A stretch of DNA of 64,000 nt, from NCBI GenBank assembly GCA_036723735.1, contig DAIMGT010000012.1, forward strand, positions 6,872 through 70,871, written 5' to 3'. The stretch comes from UBA4656 sp002405525. GTDB taxonomy: Bacteria > Pseudomonadota > Gammaproteobacteria > Xanthomonadales > Ahniellaceae. A model generated the notes under the pieces. The model was not told where the DNA came from. It was given only the letters and a program-made list of their open reading frames with translations, and made no database searches. The position numbers and the translations under genes are program-made. Shown here in pieces: positions 12,182-22,961 of this stretch (position 1 is the first letter of the stretch; every line of letters starts with the position of its first letter).

Positions 12182-13276
12182 TTACCTCTGCACGCCCAGT
12201 TCGGTGCGGCGGTTGCGCTGGCGACCCTCGCGGGTGTCGGTGGTGTCGATCGGGCGCGCTTCGCCGTAGCCTGCGGGACCGATCAGGCGCGAGGCGTCGA
12301 TACCCTTGCCGACGAGGTAGTCGTACACCACCTTGGCGCGACGCTCCGACAGGCTCTGGTTGTAGGCGTCCGGACCGGTCGAGTCGGTGTGGCCGGCGAC
12401 CTCGACCTTGATGTTCGGATAGCGCGTCAGGACGTCCACCGCCTGCTCGAGGATCTCCACCGAGCCCGGCAGCAGGCCCGCGTCGTCCACCGAGGTCTGG
12501 CCCGGCTTCGGGCGGTCGAACTGGAACTCGACGCCGCGCAGGTCGATCACCACTTCCTGCGGGCAGCCGTCCGGCCCGACCACCGTGCCGGCAGGCGTCG
12601 CCGGGCACTTGTCGTCGCAGTTGTTGACGCCATCGCTGTCGTCATCGAGCGTGCTGCAGTCCGGCGCCGAAGCCGGCGGCGGAACCGGCGGCGCCGGCGG
12701 CGGGGCCTCAGGGGCGCCACCGATGGCCATCGTCACGCCGAAGTTGATGCCGAAATCGGTAAAGTTGTCGCTGCCCGGAACCGAGTCGCCGTCCATGTCG
12801 TGGCGGCCGAACAGCTCGGCACGGAACCTGGTGTCGGCGCTGAACGCATACTGCAGGCCGCCGCCGACCTGGACCGCCGGATCCCAGCCGTCCTCGACGC
12901 CGCTGCGGTGGTTGGACATGCCGATGCCGCCCATCACGTACGGCTGCCAGTCGCCGGCGCCGAAATAGTGGCGCAGCGCGACGCCGATCAGGGTGCTCTC
13001 CATCGCGTCGTCGGTGCCGAACAGACGGGTCCCGGCCTCATTCGCGCCGCGCTGGGTGCGGTCCACGAAGACGTCGATCGAGGTGTTCGGCGCGATGTGG
13101 CGACCGATGCCGATGCCGAGCAGGACCGTGCCGCTGTCGCTGAGGCGATCGTCGTCGTTGTTGTAGTAGCCGGCGTAAGGGGCGACGTACCAGCGGTCGT
13201 CGTAATCCTGCGCCTGGGCGGCGCCGGCGGCCCCGAGGCCGAGCGCGATGGCAGCATAAAGATGCTTGCGGGTCAT
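12182..13276 (-). CDS. OmpA-family outer-membrane protein with calcium-binding linker
   Basis: A 364-residue exported protein. It has a signal peptide (cleavage after GAAQA, residue 22), an N-terminal beta-barrel-like region (about 25-195), a Pro-rich linker, and a thrombospondin-type-3 calcium-binding segment (DDDSDGVNNCDDKCPATPAG). The C-terminal OmpA peptidoglycan-binding domain (about 245-364) includes VEVAGHTDSTG and LSERRAKVVYDYLVGKG. It should tether the outer membrane to the cell wall. The ATG at 13276 has GAGGAG seven bases upstream; a longer in-frame start adds no signal-peptide-like sequence. It has its own promoter and terminator. Confidence 0.93.
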   Translation of the reverse strand: MTRKHLYAAIALGLGAAGAAQAQDYDDRWYVAPYAGYYNNDDDRLSDSGTVLLGIGIGRHIAPNTSIDVFVDRTQRGANEAGTRLFGTDDAMESTLIGVALRHYFGAGDWQPYVMGGIGMSNHRSGVEDGWDPAVQVGGGLQYAFSADTRFRAELFGRHDMDGDSVPGSDNFTDFGINFGVTMAIGGAPEAPPPAPPVPPPASAPDCSTLDDDSDGVNNCDDKCPATPAGTVVGPDGCPQEVVIDLRGVEFQFDRPKPGQTSVDDAGLLPGSVEILEQAVDVLTRYPNIKVEVAGHTDSTGPDAYNQSLSERRAKVVYDYLVGKGIDASRLIGPAGYGEARPIDTTDTREGRQRNRRTELGVQR

Positions 13277-13334
13277 TGTGATCTCCTCGTCGATGACGGC
13301 GAATGGCTTGACCGGCACCCCGCCGGACGGGCGA

Positions 13335-13366
13335 AGTATAGAGCAATGTGTTAACGGCACGCTAAC
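13335..13366 (-). promoter_or_regulatory. Probable promoter and inverted repeat upstream of the OmpA-family gene
   Basis: On the minus strand a TATACT -10 box (13340-13335) lies about 60 bases before the start codon. No good -35 is seen (best match TTAGCG at 19-base spacing). The inverted repeat GTTAACG-GCA-CGCTAAC (13350-13366; six of seven arm positions match) sits just upstream, overlapping the -35 zone, as an operator would. Confidence 0.5.
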
Positions 13367-13453
13367 GGGGTGCCCGGAATGGGAAGCGTCACGACCCAGG
13401 CGGGCGGCCGAAGGTCACCCCCGTCCCCGGGGATGCCGCGCCAGCGCCGCCCT

Positions 13454-14581
13454 TCAGTCGAGCAGGCGTTCGGCCACGCCGCGGTGGATGCGGCGCAGCC
13501 GGACCAGGTCCTGCACCCGCACGTGTTCGTCGATCCGGTGGATACTGGCGTTCACCGGACCGACCTCCACCACCTGCGCGCCGAGCGGGGCGATGAAGCG
13601 CCCGTCCGAGGTGCCGCCGCCGGTGTCTGCCGCCGGCTCGATCCCGGTCACCTCGCGGATCGCGTCGCGCACAGCCTGCGTCAGCCGCCCCGGCGCGGTG
13701 GCGAACGGCGCGCCGGACAGCTCCCAGCGGATGCGGTGGTCGACCCCGTGGCGCCGCAGCAGGTCCTCAACCCCCCCAATCAGGCCTTCCGCGGTGGACG
13801 CGGTGCCGAACCGGAAATTGAAGTCCAGCGTCAGTTCTCCGGGCACCACGTTCAGGGCCCCGGTCCCGGCGTGGATGTTCGACACCTGGAAGGTGGTCGG
13901 CGGGAACTGCATGTTGCCGGCGTCCCAGGCACGCGCCGCCAGCTCGGCCAGCGCCGGAGCCAGGCGGTGGACCGGGTTGACGGCGATTTCAGGGTAGGCG
14001 ACGTGGCCCTGCACGCCGTGCACCACGAGGTGCCCGTGCAGAGAACCCCGGCGCCCGACGCGGATCACATCGCCCAGTTCCGCGCGCGCACTCGGCTCGC
14101 CGACCACGCACCAGTCGATGCGCTGCCCGCGGCGCACAAACTCCTGCGCCACCCGCCGCACGCCGTCGATCGCGGCGCCCTCCTCGTCGCTGGTCAGCAG
14201 CAGGCCGACGGTGCCGGCATGGTCCGGCCTTGCCGCGACGTAATCGGCCAGCGCCAGCGCGATCGCCGCCACACTGCCCTTCATGTCGGCCGCCCCGCGC
14301 GCGTAAAGCAGTCCGTCGCGCACCACCGGCGCGAACGGCGGCGAGGACCAGCGCTCCAGCGGCCCGGTGGGCACCACGTCGGTGTGGCCGAGGAACAACA
14401 GCACCGGGCCACCGGTTCCATGCGTGGCCCACAGGTTGTCGACCGCGCCGAAGCGCATCGGCTCGACCGCGAACCCGGCCGCGCACAGTAAACCGGCAAC
14501 CAGCGACTGGCAGCCGGCATCGTCGGGCGTCACCGACGGCCGGCGACACAGTTCGATCGTGAGATCCAGCACCTCGTCCAT
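13454..14581 (-). CDS. dapE: Succinyl-diaminopimelate desuccinylase
   Basis: DapE hydrolyses N-succinyl-LL-diaminopimelate in the lysine/peptidoglycan precursor pathway. At 375 residues it carries the M20 dizinc ligands in E. coli numbering: His66 and Asp68 in GHTDVVP, Asp99 in RGAADMKG, and Glu133/Glu134 in SDEEG. The ATG at 14581 is chosen over an adjacent GTG one codon earlier; neither has a strong ribosome-binding site. It lies 13 bases after the ArsC-like gene, so the two are probably cotranscribed. dapD is just upstream in the same direction. Confidence 0.96.
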   Translation of the reverse strand: MDEVLDLTIELCRRPSVTPDDAGCQSLVAGLLCAAGFAVEPMRFGAVDNLWATHGTGGPVLLFLGHTDVVPTGPLERWSSPPFAPVVRDGLLYARGAADMKGSVAAIALALADYVAARPDHAGTVGLLLTSDEEGAAIDGVRRVAQEFVRRGQRIDWCVVGEPSARAELGDVIRVGRRGSLHGHLVVHGVQGHVAYPEIAVNPVHRLAPALAELAARAWDAGNMQFPPTTFQVSNIHAGTGALNVVPGELTLDFNFRFGTASTAEGLIGGVEDLLRRHGVDHRIRWELSGAPFATAPGRLTQAVRDAIREVTGIEPAADTGGGTSDGRFIAPLGAQVVEVGPVNASIHRIDEHVRVQDLVRLRRIHRGVAERLLD

Positions 14582-14594
14582 CACGAATCCCGGT

Positions 14595-14957
14595 TCAGAT
14601 TCCGAACACGCGCTTGTACAGCGAGTCGGTGAAACCGAGCGTGACCGCGCCTTCGCGCACCAGCACCGGTCGCTTGACCAGGGTCGGGTGCTCGCGGATC
14701 AGCAGCAGGTACTCCGGTGCACTGCCCGGCTGCTTGCGTGCCGGCGGCAGCTCACGCCAGGTCGTGGACTGGCGGTTGATGAGCGCATCGAAGCCGCCCA
14801 ACCGCTCCGCCCAGACCTTGAGCGTCTCCGGCGGCACGCGCCGCTCGCGGTAGTCGACGAACTGGAACGGGATACCGAGGCGCTCCAGCCAGCGACGCGC
14901 CTTGGTGCACGAATCGCATTTGGTGAGGCCGTACAGCGTTGCTTGGACGTCTGTCAT
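14595..14957 (-). CDS. ArsC/Spx-family thioredoxin-fold protein (YffB-like)
   Basis: A 120-residue protein of the ArsC-like thioredoxin fold, with KCDSCTKA giving a redox CxxC at Cys14/Cys17 and the family motif [14 protein letters not shown] near residues 96-109. Classical glutaredoxin-dependent arsenate reductases have a single active-site cysteine, so arsenate reduction is not implied. E. coli yffB also neighbours dapE, so this is best called YffB-like; its biochemical role is not established. Start ATG at 14957. Confidence 0.88.
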   Translation of the reverse strand: MTDVQATLYGLTKCDSCTKARRWLERLGIPFQFVDYRERRVPPETLKVWAERLGGFDALINRQSTTWRELPPARKQPGSAPEYLLLIREHPTLVKRPVLVREGAVTLGFTDSLYKRVFGI

Positions 14958-15230
14958 CGCGGGCTTGAGGGTTCGCTACAGTTGGTTCTGAAGGGCCCAG
15001 GGCCCAGGGGTGAAGCGGGAATTGCCGCAGCACCGCGGTGGCCCGCTGAACGCCAGCGCGAGCAGCGCTGGCAGCATACAGCGCCCAGAAAAAGCAGCGT
15101 GCGGGGGGGGATCGTGGCGTTCCGCGCTGATGCGGCCGTCGGCTGCCGAAGCCTGACGCCTCGCAGGCGTCTGACTGGGCCCTGTACCCCGGGCACTGAC
15201 TCCTCCAGGGCCACTCCCTGCGACCCGCGG

Positions 15231-16058
15231 TCAATCCCGCAAAAGCTCGTTCAACGACGTCTTCGACCGCGTCTTCTCGTCCACCCGCTTGACGATCACC
15301 GCGCAGTACAGCGAGTGGCTGCCGTCGGACGCAGGCAGCGAGCCGGACACCACCACGCTGCCGGCCGGCACCCTCCCGTAGTGGACCTCGCCGCTGGCCC
15401 GATCGTAGATCCGCGTGCTCTGGCCGATGAAGACTCCCATCCCGATCACGCTGCCGCGCTCGACCACGACGCCCTCCACCACCTCGGAGCGCGCGCCGAC
15501 GAAGCAGTCGTCCTCGATGATGGTGGGCCCGGCCTGCAGTGGCTCCAGCACGCCGCCGATGCCGGCGCCGCCCGACAGGTGGACGCGCGCACCGATCTGC
15601 GCGCAGGACCCGACCGTGGCCCAGGTATCGACCATGGTGGACGCGCCGACATGGGCGCCGATGTTGACGAAGCTCGGCATCAGCACCACGTCGCGGCCGA
15701 TGTGCGCGCCGCGGCGCACGATCGCGCCCGGCACCACGCGCGCGCCGCCGGTAAGGAAGGCCGCCTCGTCCCAGTCCTGGTACTTCAACGGCACCTTGTC
15801 CCAGTACGGCGCCGGTGCGCCCGGCATCAGATGGTTGCCGCGCAGGCGGAACGACAGCAGCACGGCCTTCTTGAGCCACTGGTTGACCACCCACTGGCCG
15901 ACCCCGCGCGGTTCGGCGACCCGCGCCGCGCCGGACTCCAGCAGCGCAAGCGCCTGCTCCACCGCAGGCTGCACGCGGTCGCGGACCTCCTCCATGGACA
16001 GCGCTTCGCGGCGCGCGAAGGCATCGTCGATGATCGATTCAAGCGTGCTTTCGTTCAT
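15231..16058 (-). CDS. dapD: 2,3,4,5-tetrahydropyridine-2,6-dicarboxylate N-succinyltransferase
   Basis: DapD succinylates tetrahydrodipicolinate, two steps before DapE in lysine/DAP synthesis. The 275-residue length matches the family. The protein has the helical N-terminal part, a left-handed beta-helix of hexapeptide repeats (roughly residues 100-230, including [12 protein letters not shown] and [20 protein letters not shown]), and a C-terminal tail. The ATG at 16058 ([11 protein letters not shown]) lies inside the end of glnD, a 20-base overlap. The 272 bases separating it from the ArsC-like gene hold only a 7-bp hairpin (15155-15171). Confidence 0.97.
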   Translation of the reverse strand: MNESTLESIIDDAFARREALSMEEVRDRVQPAVEQALALLESGAARVAEPRGVGQWVVNQWLKKAVLLSFRLRGNHLMPGAPAPYWDKVPLKYQDWDEAAFLTGGARVVPGAIVRRGAHIGRDVVLMPSFVNIGAHVGASTMVDTWATVGSCAQIGARVHLSGGAGIGGVLEPLQAGPTIIEDDCFVGARSEVVEGVVVERGSVIGMGVFIGQSTRIYDRASGEVHYGRVPAGSVVVSGSLPASDGSHSLYCAVIVKRVDEKTRSKTSLNELLRD

Positions 16059-18717
16059 GCTCTGCGTCGGCGCCCGCGGCGAGGTCGATGTGGCGGCGCA
16101 GGGCCTCGCGCAGCGCGTCCAGCCGGGTGGCGTCCAGCGCGCGGTCGTCCTGGCCGGTAAGTTCGAAGAAGTCCTCGACCCGTTCGCCGAAGGTCGCGAT
16201 GCGGGCGTCGTGAACGCGCAAGCCGCACTCGCGCAGCGCGGCGGAGACGTGCGCCAGCAGGCCCGGCCGGTCGGAGCAGACCAGCGCGAGCTGGGTGCGG
16301 CCGGACGGGGCGAGGTCGAACTCGGTGCGCAGCGGCACGTGGAACTGCTTCTGCCTGCGACTGGGCGCGCGGCGCGCGGGCCTCGGATTGAGCGACTCCT
16401 GCGACAGTGCGTCGCGCAGGCGCGCCACCAGCTGGTTCTCGCGCGCGACCTCCGCCACCGCGCTACCGTGTTCCTCCAGCAGCTGGAAGGTGTCAAGGGT
16501 GTGCCCGGCGCCCGAGGTCACGATGCGCGCCTCGACCACGTTGAGCTGCATGCGGTCGATCACCGCCGTGATGGTGGCGAACAACCCATCGCGGTCCGCC
16601 GAATAGACGAACAATTCGGTGGTCCCCCGCTCGGGCGAGCGCCGCACCGCCACCACCGGCATTGAGCCGGCGGCGAGGATGGCGCGGGTCTGCCAGGCGA
16701 TCTGGTCCGGCGAATAGCGCAGGAAGCTGTCCGGCGGGAACTCCGCCCACAGCGCCTCGACGCGCGACAGGTCCGGCTTGTCCGGGCCCAGCGCCACCAG
16801 CGCGGCGACCCGCGACTCGGCAATGCGCTGGCTGGCATTGACCGGGTGCTCGAGGCCCCGCGCCAGCGCAAAGTGCGCCGACTGGTACAGCTCGGCCAGC
16901 AGGCGGTCCTTCCACGAATTCCACAGTTTCGGGCTGGTCCCCCGGATGTCGGCGACGGTCAGCAGGTAGAGTTGATCGAGCCGCTCGATATCGGCCACGG
17001 TCCCGGCGAACCGATGCACCACGCGCGGGTCGGTGATGTCCTGCTTCTGCGCAGTCACCGACATGGTCAGGTGCTGTCGCACCAGCCAGCCGACCAGGTC
17101 GGCATCCGCGCCGGACAGTCCGATCCGCGCGCAGAAGGCGCGCGCATCGGCTTCGCCGAGTACGGAGTGGTCGCCGCCACGGCCCTTGGCGATGTCGTGG
17201 AACAGGCCGGCCAGCAGCAGCAGGTCGGGACGGCGCAGTCGCGAGTACACCTCGCAAGGCAGCGGCAGGTCCGCGGCGACCGCGGGGTCGGCGTACTGAC
17301 GGATGTTGCGGATCACGAACAGCGTGTGCTGGTCGACGGTGTAGACATGGAAGAGGTCGTACTGCATCCGTCCGGCGACCTTGCCGAAGGCAGGCAGGAA
17401 GGCGCCCAGCACGCCGTAGCGACTCATCCGCTGCAGGATGTCGTCCACCGCCCCGGGATGGCGGATGATCGACAGGAAGGCGGCGCTGGACTCGGGATCG
17501 GACTGGAACGCATCGTCCAGTCCGGGCAGCGCGGCGTCGAGCCGCGCCAGCAGGGTCGACCGCAGTCCTTGCAGGTCGGGTCGATCGAGCAGGACGCGGA
17601 ACGCGCGCAGCGCGGCCGCCGGCCGGCGCTCGAACAGTGCCGGGTCGCGCAGGTCGAGGAAGGCGCCGACCGCAGCGAACTCCTCGTTCACCGGTTCGAC
17701 CGGCGAGCCACCGGCCGGCGCATCGCGCAGTTCTTCGAGGCGCTGCAGCAGGCGCTCGTTGAGCCGCCCGATGGTCATCGCCGCGCGATAGTAGCCCTGC
17801 ATGAACTGCTCGACCGCGAGGTTCTGCGGGTGTTCGTCGCGCAGCCCGAACCAGCGCGCCAGTTCGCGCTGGTGCTCGAACAGCAGGCGCTCCTCGCCAC
17901 GGCGCGCCAGCAGATGCAGCGCGAAGCGGATCCGCCACAGATCGGAGCGCGCGCGGGCCAGCGCCGCGTGCTCCTCGGCGCTCAGCAGGCCGGCATCGCG
18001 CAGCGCCTCGATGCTGGGCAGGCCCAGCTGGCGGCGCGCCACCCAGCACACGGTCTGCAGGTCGCGCAGGCCGCCCGGCCCGTCCTTGAGGTTCGGCTCG
18101 AGGTTGTAGGCGGTGTCGTGGTAACGCGCATGGCGCGCCTGCTGCTCGGCGTGCTTGCCGGCAGCGAAGGCGTCCGCCGGCCAGACCCGCCGCGGGTCGA
18201 TCGCCGCCTGCAGGTCGGCGTGGAGGTCGTGAGCGCCAGCCAGCAGCCGGTTCTCCAGCAGGCTGGTCATCACGGTGAGATCGCCGCGCGCGGCCTCCTC
18301 GCACTCGGCGGCGCTGCGCACAGCGTGGCCAACCGCTAGCCCCTCGTCCCAAAGGGCGGCGAAGAACCGCTCGATCGCGGGCAGCAGCGACGCCGGAGTG
18401 CGAGGCGGCACCAGCACCAGCAGATCGACGTCGGAGCGCGGATGCAGCTCGCCGCGACCGAAGCCACCGACCGCCACCAGCGCGGCGCTCGCCGGCGCGC
18501 CAGCAGCGCGGCGCCAGACCGCCAGCACCGCCTGCTCGATCACCCACGCCCGGATGGCGACCAGTCGCTCGACCGGCTCGCCGGCCGCCAGCGCGGCGGC
18601 GAGCGCCTCGTCGGCGCGCTCGACCGCCTCGCGCACCGCGCGCGGGGCGTCCAGCGCCGCGGCCGGCGCCTCCGGCCACCAGCGTTCGGCGTCGGCGGGC
18701 GCGGGCAGCGGGCTCAC
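16039..18717 (-). CDS. glnD: PII uridylyltransferase/uridylyl-removing enzyme
   Basis: GlnD senses glutamine and uridylylates or deuridylylates PII proteins. At 892 residues it contains the nucleotidyltransferase motif [10 protein letters not shown] with SDVD (84-98), an HD hydrolase domain ([14 protein letters not shown], about 504-520), and two C-terminal ACT domains (about 700-760 and 810-875) that bind glutamine. It starts with GTG at 18717, overlapping the map stop as GTGA. The upstream extension of the open frame runs antisense to nothing conserved and is not coding. The 3' end overlaps dapD. Confidence 0.96.
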   Translation of the reverse strand: MSPLPAPADAERWWPEAPAAALDAPRAVREAVERADEALAAALAAGEPVERLVAIRAWVIEQAVLAVWRRAAGAPASAALVAVGGFGRGELHPRSDVDLLVLVPPRTPASLLPAIERFFAALWDEGLAVGHAVRSAAECEEAARGDLTVMTSLLENRLLAGAHDLHADLQAAIDPRRVWPADAFAAGKHAEQQARHARYHDTAYNLEPNLKDGPGGLRDLQTVCWVARRQLGLPSIEALRDAGLLSAEEHAALARARSDLWRIRFALHLLARRGEERLLFEHQRELARWFGLRDEHPQNLAVEQFMQGYYRAAMTIGRLNERLLQRLEELRDAPAGGSPVEPVNEEFAAVGAFLDLRDPALFERRPAAALRAFRVLLDRPDLQGLRSTLLARLDAALPGLDDAFQSDPESSAAFLSIIRHPGAVDDILQRMSRYGVLGAFLPAFGKVAGRMQYDLFHVYTVDQHTLFVIRNIRQYADPAVAADLPLPCEVYSRLRRPDLLLLAGLFHDIAKGRGGDHSVLGEADARAFCARIGLSGADADLVGWLVRQHLTMSVTAQKQDITDPRVVHRFAGTVADIERLDQLYLLTVADIRGTSPKLWNSWKDRLLAELYQSAHFALARGLEHPVNASQRIAESRVAALVALGPDKPDLSRVEALWAEFPPDSFLRYSPDQIAWQTRAILAAGSMPVVAVRRSPERGTTELFVYSADRDGLFATITAVIDRMQLNVVEARIVTSGAGHTLDTFQLLEEHGSAVAEVARENQLVARLRDALSQESLNPRPARRAPSRRQKQFHVPLRTEFDLAPSGRTQLALVCSDRPGLLAHVSAALRECGLRVHDARIATFGERVEDFFELTGQDDRALDATRLDALREALRRHIDLAAGADAEHERKHA

Positions 18718-19490
18718 GGCGGGATCGTGTCGCCCGGAACCAGGGTCAGCACATCGAAGCCGTCCTCGGTCACGGCGATCGTGTGCTCCCACTGCGCCGA
18801 CAGCTTCTGGTCGCGGGTCACCACCGTCCAGCCGTCCGGCAGCAGGCGGGTCAGGCGGCTGCCCTCGTTGACCATCGGCTCGACCGTGAACGTCATCCCC
18901 GGCACCAGGCGCAGGCCGGTGCCCGGCTCGCCGTAGTGCAGGACCTGCGGATCCTCGTGGTAGACCTGACCGATGCCGTGCCCGCAGTACTCGCGCACCA
19001 CCGAGAATCGCTGCGCCTCGGCGAAGCGCTGGATCGCGTGGCCGACGTCGCCTAGGGTCGCCCCGGGGCGCACCGCGCGAATGCCCCGCCACATCGCCTC
19101 TTGGGTGGTCTCGACCAGGCGCCGCGCCATCACCGAGGGCTCGCCGACGTAGTACATGCGACTGGTGTCTCCGTGCCAGCCGTCGCGGATCACGGTGACG
19201 TCGATGTTGACGATGTCGCCGGCCTTGAGCACCTTGGCCGCGCTCGGGATGCCATGGCAGATGACGTTGTTGACCGAGGTGCAGATAGTCTTGGGAAAAC
19301 CCCGATAGCCAAGGTTGGCCGGAATCGCCTTCTGCCGGCGCACGATCCAGTCATGGCAGATCCGGTCGAGGTCCTCGGTGGTGGCGCCCGGCTTGACGTG
19401 TTCGCCGATCATCGCCAGCACCTCGGCCGCGAGCTGGCCGGCGACGCGCATCTTCTCGATTTGCTCGCGCGTCTTGGTGCTGACGTTCAT
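18714..19490 (-). CDS. map: Methionine aminopeptidase, type I
   Basis: Map removes the initiator methionine from nascent proteins. The 258-residue product keeps every key residue at the E. coli position: His79, Asp97, Asp108, His171, Glu204 and Glu235. I start at the ATG at 19490 (MNVSTKT), which aligns with the family start; a GTG three codons earlier is possible. The gene is divergent from rpsB, a common gammaproteobacterial arrangement. The stop overlaps glnD. Confidence 0.97.
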   Translation of the reverse strand: MNVSTKTREQIEKMRVAGQLAAEVLAMIGEHVKPGATTEDLDRICHDWIVRRQKAIPANLGYRGFPKTICTSVNNVICHGIPSAAKVLKAGDIVNIDVTVIRDGWHGDTSRMYYVGEPSVMARRLVETTQEAMWRGIRAVRPGATLGDVGHAIQRFAEAQRFSVVREYCGHGIGQVYHEDPQVLHYGEPGTGLRLVPGMTFTVEPMVNEGSRLTRLLPDGWTVVTRDQKLSAQWEHTIAVTEDGFDVLTLVPGDTIPP

Positions 19491-19897
19491 GGGGCGCACG
19501 GAGTCTTTCTTCGGGAGATGGTCGTTGCCGGGGCCGGCGGCCGGACATCAGCACCCGCCAGGATGCAACCCTACGATGCAACTTTACCAAGCGGGCCGCC
19601 GCTGCGCCGCCCTCGGCCGCGCCGGCGGAGCGAGTTGCCGCCGGGCGGGCGGGCGCGCTATCCTCTTCAGGCTTGCTGCCTCGGTTTCGGACGGCTGCGG
19701 GCGCGGGATCGGCTCGGCGGGCGACCGACGGGCCGGACCGCCAGGGTCCGCGAGGACCCGCAATCCACACACGCCATCGTCACCGGCATCGGGGTGCCCC
19801 CAGCGGGTCGCTGCCGGCGGATGCGTGGAGGCCCCAACCCCGGAGCCCGCCCGCCCGTCGAACGCGCGGTGCAGCTCCATTGCGACGGAGATTTCCC
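19491..19897. other. Divergent map/rpsB intergenic region
   Basis: A 407-base region between divergent genes with no supportable coding sequence. It holds the rpsB promoter described separately and a roughly 225-base rpsB leader. No clear promoter was found on the map side. Confidence 0.7.
19635..19664 (+). promoter_or_regulatory. Probable promoter of the rpsB operon
   Basis: TTGCCG (19635-19640) and TATCCT (19659-19664) are spaced by 18 bases. The -10 matches the hexamer used at tRNA-Leu in this window. The predicted transcript has a leader of about 225 bases before rpsB, long enough for the S2 autoregulation known for rpsB-tsf in E. coli, although I did not fold it. Confidence 0.6.
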
Positions 19898-20767
19898 ATG
19901 CCTTCCGTGACCATGCGCCAGATGCTCGAGGCTGGCGTCCACTTCGGCCATCAGACCCGCTACTGGAATCCGCGGATGGCGCCCTACATCTTCGGCGCGC
20001 GCGGCAAGATCCACATCATCAATCTCGAAAAGACGCTGCCGCTCTTCACGGACGCGATGAATTTCATCTCGGGACTGGCGCAGCGCCGTGGCGCGATTCT
20101 GTTCGTCGGCACCAAGCGCTCCGCGCGAGACGCCGTGCGCGAAGAGGCGGCACGCTGCGGCATGCCGTTCGTGTCGCATCGCTGGCTCGGCGGCATGCTG
20201 ACCAATTTCCGCACCGTCAAGCAGTCGATCGCGCGCCTGAAGGAGCTCGAGGCGATGGAAAGCGACGGTTCGATGGAGCGCTTCGTCAAGCACGAAGCGT
20301 TGCAACTGCGCCGCGAGCGCGAGAAGCTGGAAAAGTCGCTGGGCGGCATCAAGAACATGAGCGCACTGCCCGATGCGCTGTTCGTGATCGACATCGGCCA
20401 CGAGAACATCGCCATCGAGGAAGCGCGCAAGCTGGGCATCCCGGTGGTGGCGGTGGTCGACACCAACTACGACCCGAAGCAGGTCGATTACGCGATCCCG
20501 GGCAATGACGACGCGATCCGCGCCGTGCAGCTCTACGCGCGCGCCGCCGCCGACGCGGTGCTGGAAGGCAAGGCCGCCGCGCCGATCGTCGCCGCCGAGG
20601 CCAAGGACGAGTTCGTCGAGCTCGATGCCGAAGGCAATCCGGTACCCAGGGACGACGCCGGCAAGCGCCGCGCCGCGCCGCGCAAGCAGGCCGGTGACCG
20701 CCGTCCGCCGTCGAAGCGCCCGGCCGGCAAGCGGGGTCCGCGCGCCGAAGCCGACGCCGGCGATTGA
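19898..20767 (+). CDS. rpsB: 30S ribosomal protein S2
   Basis: S2 is a 30S subunit protein needed for S1 binding. The 289-residue product begins [20 protein letters not shown], with the conserved [23 protein letters not shown] and [15 protein letters not shown]. It is about 45 residues longer than E. coli S2 because of a Lys/Arg/Pro-rich C-terminal extension (about 245-289) that is probably disordered and RNA-binding. Start ATG at 19898 with ACGGAG upstream. It begins the rpsB-tsf-pyrH-frr run. Confidence 0.98.
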   Translation: MPSVTMRQMLEAGVHFGHQTRYWNPRMAPYIFGARGKIHIINLEKTLPLFTDAMNFISGLAQRRGAILFVGTKRSARDAVREEAARCGMPFVSHRWLGGMLTNFRTVKQSIARLKELEAMESDGSMERFVKHEALQLRREREKLEKSLGGIKNMSALPDALFVIDIGHENIAIEEARKLGIPVVAVVDTNYDPKQVDYAIPGNDDAIRAVQLYARAAADAVLEGKAAAPIVAAEAKDEFVELDAEGNPVPRDDAGKRRAAPRKQAGDRRPPSKRPAGKRGPRAEADAGD

Positions 20768-20860
20768 TCCGCCCCAGGGCGCGCCCCGCGCGTCCTGCCC
20801 GCACCCGGCCCGCCGCTGCGGGCGGGCGCCGCGTCCGAAACCCATGAGTGAGGAACCCCG

Positions 20861-21739
20861 ATGGAAATCACCGCCAGCATGGTGAAGGAACTGCGCGAGC
20901 GCTCCGGCGCCGGCATGATGGAGTGCAAGAAGGCACTGATCGAGAACGCCGGCAACCTCGACGCCGCCATCGAGTGGCTGCGCAAGCAGGGTCTCGCCAA
21001 GGCGGACAAGAAGTCCGGCCGTGTGGCCGCCGAGGGGCGCATCGTCGCCGCCGCCGATGGCCCGCGCGCGGTGCTGGTCGAAATCAATTCCGAGACCGAC
21101 TTCGTGGCCAAGGACGAGAACTTCGGCCGCTTCGCGGAGATGGTCGCCCGGGTCGCGCTCGCCACCGGCGCGACCGACGTCGACGCGCTCAGGGCGGCTA
21201 CCGCGCCCGGCGGCGGCAGCGTCGACGAAGCGCGCCAGGCCCTGGTCGCGAAGTGCGGCGAGAACGTGCAGGTCCGCCGCCTGGTCGCGGTGTCCGGCAA
21301 GGAGCGCGTCGCCAGCTACATTCACGGCGGCCGCATCGGCGTTCTGGTCGAGTTCGAGGGCGGCAACGCCGAGATCGGCCGCGGCGTCGCCATGCACGTG
21401 GCCGCGATGAACCCGGCGTACCTGTCGCCGGATCACGTTCCGGCGGCGATCGTGGCCAAGGAGAAGGAGATCGCGCTGGCGCAGATCAGCGAAAAGGACC
21501 GGCAGAAGCCCGCCGATATCCAGGAAAAGATGATCTCCGGCAAACTGCGCAAGGTGCTCGCCGAAATCTCGCTGACCGGACAGCCTTACGCGCTGGACAC
21601 CAGCAGCACGGTGGAAGAGGCCCTGCGCAAGGCCGGCGCTCGCGTGACGGCCTTCCATCGCATCGCGGTCGGCGAAGGCATCGAGAAGAAGGACGAGGAC
21701 TTCGCGGCCGAGGTGATGAAGCAGGCCGGGTTGGCCTGA
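20861..21739 (+). CDS. tsf: Elongation factor Ts
   Basis: EF-Ts is the guanine-nucleotide exchange factor for EF-Tu. The 292-residue product has the N-terminal UBA-like domain ([19 protein letters not shown] region, about 5-45) and the conserved [10 protein letters not shown] near residues 80-90. The ATG at 20861 follows GAGGAAC. The 93-base rpsB-tsf spacer contains a 6-bp hairpin (20808-20823) where E. coli has an attenuator; whether it attenuates here is unknown. A strong terminator follows. Confidence 0.98.
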   Translation: MEITASMVKELRERSGAGMMECKKALIENAGNLDAAIEWLRKQGLAKADKKSGRVAAEGRIVAAADGPRAVLVEINSETDFVAKDENFGRFAEMVARVALATGATDVDALRAATAPGGGSVDEARQALVAKCGENVQVRRLVAVSGKERVASYIHGGRIGVLVEFEGGNAEIGRGVAMHVAAMNPAYLSPDHVPAAIVAKEKEIALAQISEKDRQKPADIQEKMISGKLRKVLAEISLTGQPYALDTSSTVEEALRKAGARVTAFHRIAVGEGIEKKDEDFAAEVMKQAGLA

Positions 21740-21767
21740 GGCTTCGCCTTCACTCGCGATGATGCGG

Positions 21768-21799
21768 AGGCCGCGGGTGACCGCGGCCTTCGTCGTTTG
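21768..21799 (+). terminator. Rho-independent terminator after tsf
   Basis: A perfect 9-bp stem, AGGCCGCGG (21768-21776) with CCGCGGCCT (21781-21789), has the tetraloop GTGA and is followed by TCGTCGTTT. It lies 28 bases after tsf, so rpsB-tsf is probably a unit separate from pyrH. Confidence 0.85.
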
Positions 21800-22038
21800 A
21801 GGGGACGGTGGTACAGGATCCAGGGTAGAGGGCCGGGCGCAACGGCTGCCCCGCAGTGTCGCTGCCCCCGGTCACGCCGCCACTCCGGATGATGCGGAAC
21901 GCGCGCATTGCGGCGCGCCCCACCCCTGCCCCTGGGCCCTAGGGATGCCACACCCTCGCGCTCCCACGCGACGCCGGGCCACACCCCACGCTCTCGGCTA
22001 CTATCTGCATGTTTGCCCGCCCGCCGCGAGAGCCCGTC

Positions 22039-22764
22039 ATGCCCGAAAAGCTCAAGTACCAGCGCATCCTGCTGAAGCTCTCTGGCGAGGCTCTGATGGG
22101 CGACGAGGACTACGGCATCGATCCCAAGGTGCTGGACCGTCTGGCGCGCGAAATCATGGAAGTCAGCAAGGCCGGCGTGCAGGTCGGCGTGGTGATCGGT
22201 GGCGGCAATATCTTTCGCGGCGCGGGGCTGGCCGCCGCCGGCATGGACCGCGTGACCGGCGACCAGATGGGGATGCTGGCCACGGTGATGAATGCGCTGG
22301 CGATGCAGGACGCGGTGGAGAAGCTGGGGGGGTTCGCGCGGGTGATGAGCGCGATCAAGATCAACGAGGTGTGCGAGGACTTCATTCGCCGCCGTGCGAT
22401 CCGTCACATCGAGAAAGGCCGCATCGCGATCTTCGCCGCCGGCACCGGCAATCCATTCTTCACCACCGACTCCGCGGCGGCACTGCGCGCGATCGAGATC
22501 GGCGCGCAGGTCCTTCTCAAGGCGACCAAGGTCGATGGCGTGTATACCGCCGACCCGAAAAAGGACCCCAGGGCAACCCGCTATGAGCAGCTGAGCTACG
22601 ACGAGGTGATCGAACGCAAGCTCGGCGTGATGGACACCACCGCGATCGCGCTGTGCCGCGACCACCAACTGCCGCTGCGCGTCTACGACATGAACAAGCC
22701 CGGCGAACTGATGCGCATCGTCCGCGGCGAACCGGTGGGAACCCTGGTGACCGACCGCGCATGA
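22039..22764 (+). CDS. pyrH: Uridylate kinase
   Basis: PyrH phosphorylates UMP to UDP, feeding pyrimidine and cell-wall nucleotide pools. The 241-residue amino-acid-kinase-fold protein has the phosphate-binding motifs LLKLSGEAL and GGGNIFRG, then [13 protein letters not shown], and ends near residue 241 as normal. I choose the ATG at 22039 ([10 protein letters not shown]), with GAGAG upstream, over an in-frame ATG ten codons earlier. The 299 bases since tsf hold the tsf terminator and no gene. Confidence 0.97.
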   Translation: MPEKLKYQRILLKLSGEALMGDEDYGIDPKVLDRLAREIMEVSKAGVQVGVVIGGGNIFRGAGLAAAGMDRVTGDQMGMLATVMNALAMQDAVEKLGGFARVMSAIKINEVCEDFIRRRAIRHIEKGRIAIFAAGTGNPFFTTDSAAALRAIEIGAQVLLKATKVDGVYTADPKKDPRATRYEQLSYDEVIERKLGVMDTTAIALCRDHQLPLRVYDMNKPGELMRIVRGEPVGTLVTDRA

Positions 22765-22961
22765 GGCCGCCGTCGCCGGCGAACGGCGATCAGGCAGCCC
22801 CCCTCGGCGGGACAGGCATCGCGCGCAGCACCACCGGCGCGGGCCCCTTTTCCCACCCCGCATCCGCAACCCGATTCGCCGCTCGCATCCAGCGCCCGGC
22901 CGCACGCCCCGCCCGTCCCCTTCGCTATACTTTCGCGCCCGTCCCCACGCTGCAGCGCACC

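Noticed and set aside
14954..15214. 86-codon minus-strand frame between dapD and the ArsC-like gene
   Set aside because: Composition typical of a random GC-rich frame; no conserved motif or start signal.
22926..22931. TATACT as a frr promoter
   Set aside because: The hexamer is good but no -35 element lies at 16-19 bases; noted only in the frr entry.
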